Assembly: GCA_942486035.1 (NCBI GenBank) | Contig: CALNXK010000021.1 | Location: forward strand, 1,330,001-1,394,000 | DNA: 64,000 nucleotides | Reading direction: 5' to 3' | DNA from: Porites lobata | Lineage: Eukaryota; Cnidaria; Anthozoa; Scleractinia; Poritidae | Shown: positions 57,695 to 64,000 of the stretch, one piece after another | How the letters are laid out: each line of letters opens with the position of its first letter | Numbering within the stretch: the stretch's first letter is position 1 | The notes under the pieces: generated by a model | What the model was told of the DNA's origin: nothing | The model's input: the letters and a program-made list of their open reading frames with translations, nothing else | Database searches by the model: none | Program-made: the position numbers and the translations under genes

Positions 57695-57757
57695 CTCTTT
57701 TTGTCAGAAAAAATGACTGTTGATCTTGAAAGAAAAATCATCTTTGGTTTGCTCATC
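57695..57757 (-). other. Exon candidate (63 bp)
   Basis: Preceded on the minus strand by a strong pyrimidine tract ending TTGTGTAG and followed by GTGAGTG. The open frame MSKPKMIFLSRSTVIFSDKK would stop at once if joined to the 56526-56577 candidate. If the three are one transcript, this part is either 5' UTR or the transcript is noncoding. Confidence 0.28.
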
Positions 57758-57974
57758 CTACACAAGATTTGATAGAGGAAGGGAAAAAAGCTTAGAAACC
57801 AAGACAACAATAAAAGTAATTGTCATCTGGCACAGATGATTATACTTTAGTTCTGAGAAAACCTTTAAATCACTGGGTTTGGATCAGTCAGTATAATATT
57901 ATCTGGTTAATTGATTAGTCCATACAATTGTACAAGGGAAAAGTCTGAATATTCCCCTTGGACTTTTGTGAATG

Positions 57975-58654
57975 ACTGTTGCTATGTACTCTTTCTTTAA
58001 GCTAACTGCTTGTTCTTGTGTGTGTGCATGGTGACTGGTTTTTTGGGGGGTGTGGATATAGTACTTTAGCTTGTTCCTCTCTGTGTGCATGGCAAATGCT
58101 TTTTTGTGTGTGTGTTGGAATCTTTGGGGGTTGGGGGGTGAATGGTAAACGCTTATTCTCTAGCAGGTGCATCAAGTCACTGCCTGGTCCTCTGATCTGT
58201 ATGCATTGTAACTGCTTATGTCTTTGCACGTGAATGGAAACTGCTGGTTCATCTGTGTCAGCTTGATAAGTGTTTGTTTTCCTAAGTGTGACTGGTAACT
58301 GCTTGCTCTTTAGTGATTTCAAGGGAACTGATTCTTATATGTCTGCATATATAGTAACTTATTGTTTTTTCTGTGTGTATGTTACTTGCTTGTTCTTCTC
58401 TGTTTGTTCTTCTTTCAGGTGTGTTGGTAAATGCTTGTGTGTGTGTGTAACAACTGCTTTTCTCTCTGTGTGAGGATGGTAACTGATTATTTACTGTGTC
58501 TGCATGGTAACCGCTTGGTGTTTTGTGCACCATGTTAACTGCTTCCTCCTTTGTATATGCATGTCAACTGCTTGTCCTTCTTTGTGTGAATGAGAAATAG
58601 AATGATGTTTTTCAGTGTATGGATGGTAACTGCTTTCTCTTCTGTGTATGGATG
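57975..58654. repeat. Degenerate minisatellite, about 30-35 bp unit
   Basis: Variants of CATGGTAACTGCTTGTTCTT followed by CTGTGTGTG recur about 20 times. The same repeat, in the same orientation, resumes at 63899, showing that the intervening 5.2 kb is an insertion. Confidence 0.85.
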
Positions 58655-58712
58655 CAGAAACTCATAAGGGGTTGAAACATGTAACTCGCATTCAATACTC
58701 ATGCACCTACAC

Positions 58713-59872
58713 CTATCCCGTAGTCAATGACCATTGGGGCGCCACAGACATTGCAACCCTCTCCCTCCATTTTATTTTGTCTTCAGCTTCTCTTACAGTG
58801 TGGCAAAACTTCAGCCATGTCCATTCAGCGATGTTGTTTACCCAACGCTTCTTTTGTCAGCCCCTGCATCGATCTCCCTCCTTGCAATGTTCCTTGTAAA
58901 ATCGTCTTGGCAAGACCTGATGATCTTGATACAAGCCCAAACCACTTTAACTTGCGTTTCTTTACCATGGTTAAGATATCATCATAGGGCCCAATGGCTT
59001 GCCTGATTCTGTCTCTGACTGCATCGTTAGTAATGTGATCCCTGTATGAGACGCCAAGCAGTTTCCGAAAGCATCTCATCTCAGTGGCCTGCAATTTCTT
59101 CAGGATGTCCGCTGTCAATGTCCAGGTTTCGCAGGCGTACAATAGTACAGAGATAACTAAGGAGCGCATTAGTCTGATCTTTGAGCTTAGAGAGATATGC
59201 TTATCACTCCAGATGGTCTTCAACCTCGTTAGTGCTGCTGTTGTCTGTGCAATTCTGGACAGTACTTCAGGTTTGGAACCCTGATCTGTGATGACTGCGC
59301 CCAGATATTTGAAGCTATCAACCTCGTCCAATTTTTCACCGTTGATTCTGATGTCAATGCTGATACCATTCACGTTATTGGTCATCAGTTTGGTCTTCTC
59401 TGCACTGTTTTCAATGCCAAAGGCTGCAGAGGTCTTATCCAGGCGATCCACCAGGGAGGCTAGTTCCTCCTCTTTTCCTGCCAGGCCGTCACTCTCATCA
59501 TCAAAACGTAAGTTGGTAATTGTTCTGCCTCCGATGCTAACTGTTCCTTGGTGATCTTCTAGTGCGTCAGTCATAATTCTCTCCAGAAAAGATGTTGAAA
59601 AGAGTTGGTGAGAGCAGACACCCTTGTCTGACTCTGACTGTGGTTCTGAACCAGTCTCCTATGTCACCATTAAGGTAGACTGCAATAGTGGCTTTGTTGT
59701 AGAGGTTTTCAATGACTTGGATCAGGTTGCCCTTGATGTTATAAAGCCTCATAGTAGACCAAAGAGCTTTATGCCATACTGTCAAACGCCTTTTTAAAAT
59801 CAATAAAGGAGTGGTAGAGAGACTTGTTGATGTCGGAGGTACCTCTCACACAGTATCCTGAGATTGAAGATC
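58713..59872 (-). pseudogene. RTE-type non-LTR retrotransposon, RT remnant
   Basis: On the minus strand the RT begins near 59868 with IFNLRILCERYLRHQQ and SLYHSFIDFKKAFD. It continues as VWHKALWSTMRLYNI and VRQGCLLSPTLFNIF, breaks frame near 59570-59600, then gives TVSIGGRTITNLRFDDESDG in the place of the usual FADD box. The C-terminal half (59574-58825) is long and well preserved: INGEKLDEVDSFKYLGAVIT, LLYACETWTLT, MRCFRKLLGVSYRDHI, KKRKLKWFGLVSRSSGLAKT. After one more frameshift the end is WLKFCHTVREAEDKIKWRER to a stop at 58713. This is the RTE/BovB-type arrangement. It is 5'-truncated, with at least three frameshifts and a lost catalytic Ala/Asp context. Confidence 0.9.
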
Positions 59873-60330
59873 AACCACAACAACACTAACAACAACAAAT
59901 TCTATTGAAAATTGGAAAATAACTAATTACATTACTTTCCCACCCGCAAATAGCTTATAAACTAATTGAGGCGGGGGGAGCTGAAGACATATTACAAAAC
60001 AAGATTTATGCATAAATGGACTAAATAGCAGTGAAGACACTACTATACAGTTAATAGAATTTAAACTAACATAAAACAAGGCAAGTACATAACGATTACA
60101 AAGAAAGGCTAACCTAAAGTATTAAATAACTTTATAAGACGGGAGACTTCGACATAATCATATTCTGACTGCAAGAAATTTAGTAATAATTCCTTTATTT
60201 TTTTACGAAAGGACGAACGTTTAAGTATTTTTATAATCGAATAAGGAATGGAGTTCCAAATTTGGGCACCAATTCTCGTGAAAAAGGCATACATTTTATT
60301 AGATCTGTTCTGTCGTGTCTAATTTTCTGT
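59873..60330 (-). pseudogene. 3' end of a second non-LTR retrotransposon
   Basis: The minus strand encodes FFTRIGAQIWNSIPYSIIKI followed by FRKKIKELLLNFLQSEYDYV, the C-terminal end typical of L1/CR1-like reverse transcriptases (60294-60109). An AT-rich 3' UTR and a (TTG)n-like tail at 59874-59900 follow. The tail abuts the truncated 5' end of the RTE remnant, so one element probably inserted beside or into the other. Confidence 0.78.
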
Positions 60331-63300
60331 TCTGTGCAGGGAAAAACAAAAGGCAACAACTTTCTTTTTTTTCCTGAACTTCGACATTCAACTCCAGAAA
60401 ATTGTTATATCTGATGAATGAACCCACGAAGAAGGCAGAAATAAATATTTTGACAGCACAAGATACAACAGGCCCTGGGTTCTAGGCCAGGACCACCATG
60501 GGTTGCCTTACCAGGGGCATAAAAGGCTGCATACCGTATATCACATGTAAATCATCTAGCAATTACGCTTCTGAAGCAACCTTGCTTTGGTTTCTTATTT
60601 TTTCTTGTCAACTGTTCTTTTTGTGTCATGTGCGGCAACAAAGATGAAGTGTCCATTTTTATTTGAGATAGTAGTAAACGGTTAAATTTGGACTCCTTTC
60701 AAGATTTACTAGCAGAAACTGTTGGTCAAATCAAATGATCCAACAAAGATTTGGCTGCATGAGCAGCAGATAAAAGAGATCAAGAAACGTTCAACCAAGG
60801 ACATAAGTTCATGAAGGAAGGCCAATACAGAGGCCCTGCCAGGGTAAATTCTGTTAAATGACATGACACAAAAAGTAGTGACACAGCGTAAAATGAAATC
60901 GCGACAAGAGAAAACCTCCCTCAGCCAAATTGTGACAGTGACTGCAAAGCTGAGGGTGAGCAACAAAAAACCATGAGAGGATCACTATGTCTTGATTTGT
61001 AAGGTGGAGAGGTAAATGTTATGAGCGAAGCGGCTCATCAGACTGGCACTTTCCTCTGTAAACGTAGCATGAAGTAACTAGTTCAAAGATACTACACTCA
61101 ACTCCATGAACGGGATGTTGGAACACCACAAGGCTTGCAATTTCCAGCCAGCATTATAATTGTCGTACCCACTATACACATGGGATGGGTGAAGAGCAAC
61201 AGTGTGATCCAGACTTAAGTTTCTTGTGAATGGCCATGTATAGGTGTTTTTGCCAAATGTTAACTGAGAAATTGCACAATTGTAATGGTTTCTTTACAAC
61301 GCATTGCTACTCTCCTTAAACAAAATAATTCCGACAAAGACAAAGATTTTTTGTTTAATTTCTGACAGTGATGTGAGGCATTTATAACCAACGACTCAAG
61401 ACATTTTAATATTCAGACAAGCGAGATGGGACCAATTTCTTCTGATGTCATACCGTAAGTTTTGGACTTATTTACATGTCAGGACTCTGGGAGTACCGTT
61501 GATTTTTCAATTCTACCTTCATTCTGGGGAAGGCACGCCTTTTTAGGTGTATCAATTTGTGGCGTGTTTTGTTAGTTTTATGTTCATTTTGAATGTTATT
61601 AGCCAGGGCTACAAAATTCCCTTCTTCCATCTTCCTAAACCTTTATTACAAAGCATATTATGCCTTCAACAGTCAACAGTTCTTTTCTATCTGAAGTTGT
61701 TAATAAGCTCCTCAGTTTTAACCTAGCCCCATCCATGCTGATTTGCTCAAGTATGACTTTGTTCGTAAAAATGAGAAGTCTCTGTGGGAGCCTGAATTCA
61801 AATTATCTCCTGCCTTGGAGTTCTTCTCAAGACCACCAATGAATCTATTAGAGCCATGGATGAACAAGGATGAATGGATCGGTAAATTGCCTCTTGACCT
61901 CGCAACATGCCTTCATACAAGTCTTTCCCCGAAGTCAATGTTAAAAGTGTTGTGAGTGTAGCCAGTCAGATTATTTTTTCATTAAATTCCCTCCTCAGCC
62001 GCACGGGGCCTTTGGCCTGTATCATTAACCTGATTTCTTTTCTCAGTTGTTTACTCAGCTGTCTCCGTGGTGAGGTTTTTGCTGTCTGTTGACTCTTTGA
62101 ATGAAATTGAATGTTGGGCAAGCTAAATTGGATACTAAACGTTCAAATTGGCATGATTACTGGTCACGCATGACGAAGGAACGTTGACCCAGGTGGGCGA
62201 GTTATCCGTTGCAGAACGTTTACAAGGTAGGTAGGGTAACTCTCTTGCTAGGGTATCCCTAATACTCAGGTAGCGTTACCCTAGCCCTAGGGCAACCCTA
62301 CCTGTCTTTTTAACACGTCATGTTAAAAAAGAAGAAATATGCAAGTGCTAGGGTAACCCTAGCACCAGGGTTACCCCCTCCTTGTGCACAGGGCCTAAAT
62401 ATAAGCAGTGACTATCTTACCAAAACACGCAGAAAAAGTTTGATAACCGTAGGTTTCTCCGAGACTACTTCATCATTAATTTTTCCGAAGTCAAATAGAT
62501 GCAGATGACAAGACAAGCGCTTGTTTGTTTACTTTTCACCAGCAACCAACAATTTGAGTTTTCGTTTGAAAAGTGCCGAGCCAAGCTGGGAAATTGGCTT
62601 TGTCAAGGGCTAATTCGCTTCTTCTTAACCGAGTTATCCAGGCTTATGAAACAGTGATCAATAAATTGCAATGGCTGAATGTACACACCGAGTAAAATGG
62701 CATGAAGGTTTATTTGCGGTTCATTCCACTGAACACACAAGCCACTTCATTTTTGTAATCCTTTGCTGTTGTATTGGTAATCTAGTGTGTTTACCATTTC
62801 TAATACTCAAAATGCATGCTAAGCGCGCTATAAAACTCACGCTTACCATGATATTTTGCATGCTACAAGAAACAAAAGATTTAGGGTGCTAAGTTTACCA
62901 AAACAAAACCAAGTGTGTCCTTCTTTGTTGAAGCAATTTAATATGTGCATATCTGTGCTCTAATATAATTATGCTAGGCCTGTCGTGCAAGCGTGTCGTG
63001 AGTGTGCTTTCACCTTTAGCATTAAATCCTGTGGAGGATCACATTTGTTCCAGTGAAGGCCTGTAGTTTCTTTTTTGGTGTTGTAGTGCTTCAAATTAAC
63101 TTTCGGCACCACAGACCTCTTTCTCCCCTGAGAGGCTTAAATTCTACTCTTTGCCTGATGGAAGGTGACCGTGTCCCTAGACACTAAAGAGAACACTTAT
63201 ATGCTCAGATTTGGAGCCATTAGATTTTGGGGGGGCCACTCCCCTTTCCCCCTCTCTTTGGGTATTCATTTTTCCGTTTCCTTGGCTTACTATTATCCAT

Positions 63301-63540
63301 TTTAAATTCTGTGCTCTTCAGATTTTCCCTTTGTATTTCAATTATTTTTGAGATATATTCCACTCCGGTTCTTGGTTTGAGCTCCAAAATTTACCACCAC
63401 CACTACCGTCACTGTTGCTTAAGCTCCTTATTTCTTTAGTGGGCACAGGAATGTGGAGTACATTATTACATCGCTTCGTTTAGGGAGTTTGATTGGTCAG
63501 TTAAGTCACATTCTCATTCCAAATAGTACTTGCAAAAATG
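60331..63540. other. Interior of the insertion: no recognised gene
   Basis: Several short open frames are present. The plus-strand frame at 61743-61955 (KYDFVRKNEKSLWEPEFKLS...) looks somewhat protein-like but is unrecognised and has frame neighbours that could belong to it. At 61020-61040 a palindromic ATGAGCGAAGCGGCTCAT occurs. CTAGGGTAAC motifs in both orientations at 62225-62385 are listed separately. Confidence 0.4.
62225..62385. repeat. Cluster of inverted CTAGGGTAACCCTAG motifs
   Basis: GTAGGGTAAC, GCTAGGGTATCCCTA, GTTACCCTAGCCCTAGGGC and GCTAGGGTAACCCTAGC occur within 160 bp and pair in many ways. It is probably a small foldback or MITE. The CCCTA/TAGGG strings resemble telomeric repeats but are not arrayed as (TTAGGG)n. 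Confidence 0.55.
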
Positions 63541-63546
63541 AACAAT

Positions 63547-63780
63547 TGGAGGCAGCATGGCCGAGTGGTCAGCCTGTGAGACTCACAATGCGGCAGTCCC
63601 GGGTTCAAGTCCCACTCTGGCCGCTTGCTGGATTTGTTCTCGGTCGTCCCGAGTTAAAATCCTTGGCTCTCCTTGTACATGTAAATAGCCAACTGGTTGC
63701 CTCCTACCAGTTGGGGTTTTTAATCCTGTAATGTTGTATTTGAATTATTTGTTTCTAAGTATTTGAGTGGAGCGCCTGTG
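63547..63780 (+). mobile_element. tRNA-derived SINE
   Basis: The head GCATGGCCGAGTGGTCAGC contains a perfect A box (TGGCCGAGTGG). CCCGGGTTCAAGTCCCAC about 40 bp on contains a perfect B box. These are the two RNA polymerase III promoter elements, in a tRNA-Leu/Ser-like context. A tRNA-unrelated body follows (CCGCTTGCTGGATTTGTTCT, then CCAACTGGTTGCCTCCTACC). The head does not close a proper acceptor stem, so it is a SINE rather than a working tRNA gene. Its plus-strand translation AAWPSGQPVRLTMRQSRVQV gives a spurious open frame at 63453-63731. Confidence 0.88.
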
Positions 63781-63898
63781 AACTGGCTGGATAACCTAAT
63801 TGCACTTTCCACTACACATGTATAAACAAGCCTTTAAACGAGCATCAGCCAAAGCAAACATATAAAAGTTACACGTTCCAACCCCTTATGAGTTTCTG

Positions 63899-64000
63899 AT
63901 GGATATAACATGCTTGTTTCTTCTGTGTGAGCATGGTCACTGCATGTTTTTTGGTCTGTGTATGGCAACTGCTAAGTTCATGTAGTTTTATTCACAGCGA
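63899..64000. repeat. Minisatellite continues after the insertion
   Basis: CATGCTTGTTTCTTCTGTGTG and GTGTATGGCAACTGCTAAG are units of the repeat at 57975-58654. The array runs towards the window end. Confidence 0.8.

Larger units (their letters stand above)
55396..57974. other. Non-repetitive stretch with minus-strand exon candidates
   Basis: No gene of known family is visible. Three segments on the minus strand have acceptor and donor signals at both ends and are listed separately (57695-57757, 56526-56577, 55527-55595). Plus-strand frames at 55559-55992 and a minus frame at 56272-56511 have no recognisable domains. Confidence 0.45.
58655..63898. mobile_element. 5.2 kb insertion with inverted ends inside the minisatellite
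   Basis: The left end CAGAAACTCATAAGGGGTTG, continuing to about 32 bp, is matched by the inverted right end CAACCCCTTATGAGTTTCTG (63879-63898). ATGGAT lies next to both ends (58648-58653, with one extra G, and 63899-63904), as a target duplication would. Minisatellite repeats continue on either side. The interior holds only non-LTR remnants and a SINE; I see no transposase. It may be a non-autonomous DNA element that collected retroelements, or two RTE 3' ends in opposite orientation. Confidence 0.6.

Noticed and set aside
58018..58533. Plus- and minus-strand short ORFs rich in Cys or His/Thr
   Set aside because: They read the GT-rich minisatellite and shift with its units.
62225..62385. Interstitial telomeric repeat
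   Set aside because: CCCTA/TAGGG strings occur but not as tandem TTAGGG; their inverted arrangement fits a small foldback element better.
63547..63622. tRNA gene
   Set aside because: A and B boxes are perfect, but the acceptor stem does not close and a SINE body follows. It is annotated as a tRNA-derived SINE.
63453..63731. 92-codon plus-strand protein (…AAWPSGQPVRLTMRQSRVQV…)
   Set aside because: This is the familiar spurious translation of a tRNA-derived SINE, not a gene.
1..64000. Bacterial operon or phage-like system
   Set aside because: The GPCRs, SINE, non-LTR and hAT elements, splice signals and satellites indicate animal nuclear DNA; no prokaryotic gene organisation is present.

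Overview
The window looks like nuclear DNA of an anthozoan cnidarian, most likely a stony coral. The base composition is AT-rich and genes are sparse. There are clustered intronless rhodopsin-like GPCR genes of a type expanded in corals, a tRNA-derived SINE, several decayed non-LTR retrotransposons, hAT fragments and MITEs, and very long satellite arrays. Nothing indicates bacterial or viral DNA. The species assignment is inference; no database search was possible.

Layout. 1-2.5 kb: one intact LicD-family transferase gene (minus strand) with a decayed relative beside it. 2.7-5.2 kb: two non-LTR retrotransposon remnants. 5.2-9.2 kb: no gene, with low-complexity and degenerate minisatellite tracts. 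9.3-29 kb: a GPCR cluster built from one module of two single-exon receptor genes, here called alpha and beta. The module occurs three times: A (about 9.3-16.46 kb) and B (16.46-21.17 kb) are direct tandem copies, and C (24.0-28.87 kb) is inverted. The alpha gene is open in all three copies. The beta gene is broken in all three, each time by different lesions. A fourth receptor (gamma, 29.1-29.8 kb) is split by a TA-flanked MITE and cut off by a hAT element.

31-42 kb: no convincing protein gene. A 6.6 kb array of 20-bp repeats with higher-order structure is flanked by two diverged copies of one unique segment. 41.6-44.2 kb: two long palindromic elements carrying tRNA-promoter-like boxes face each other around a 46-47 bp tandem repeat and a long hairpin. 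44.8-55.4 kb: a satellite with a unit of about 165 bp and higher-order repeats, in two subfamily blocks separated by about 2 kb of other sequence. 55.5-57.8 kb: a few splice-flanked exon candidates on the minus strand, coding status unresolved. 58-64 kb: a degenerate minisatellite interrupted by a 5.2 kb insertion with inverted terminal repeats that contains RTE-type and other non-LTR remnants and a SINE.

What works together: only the LicD gene and the three alpha receptors look functional. The alpha copies differ mostly around the outer end of TM6 through TM7, which would fit ligand-site divergence. The rest of the window is a record of duplication, inversion and transposon decay. I did not find a clear new biological system. 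The most unusual items are the repeated independent loss of beta beside conserved alpha, the two higher-order satellites, and the facing palindromic elements.
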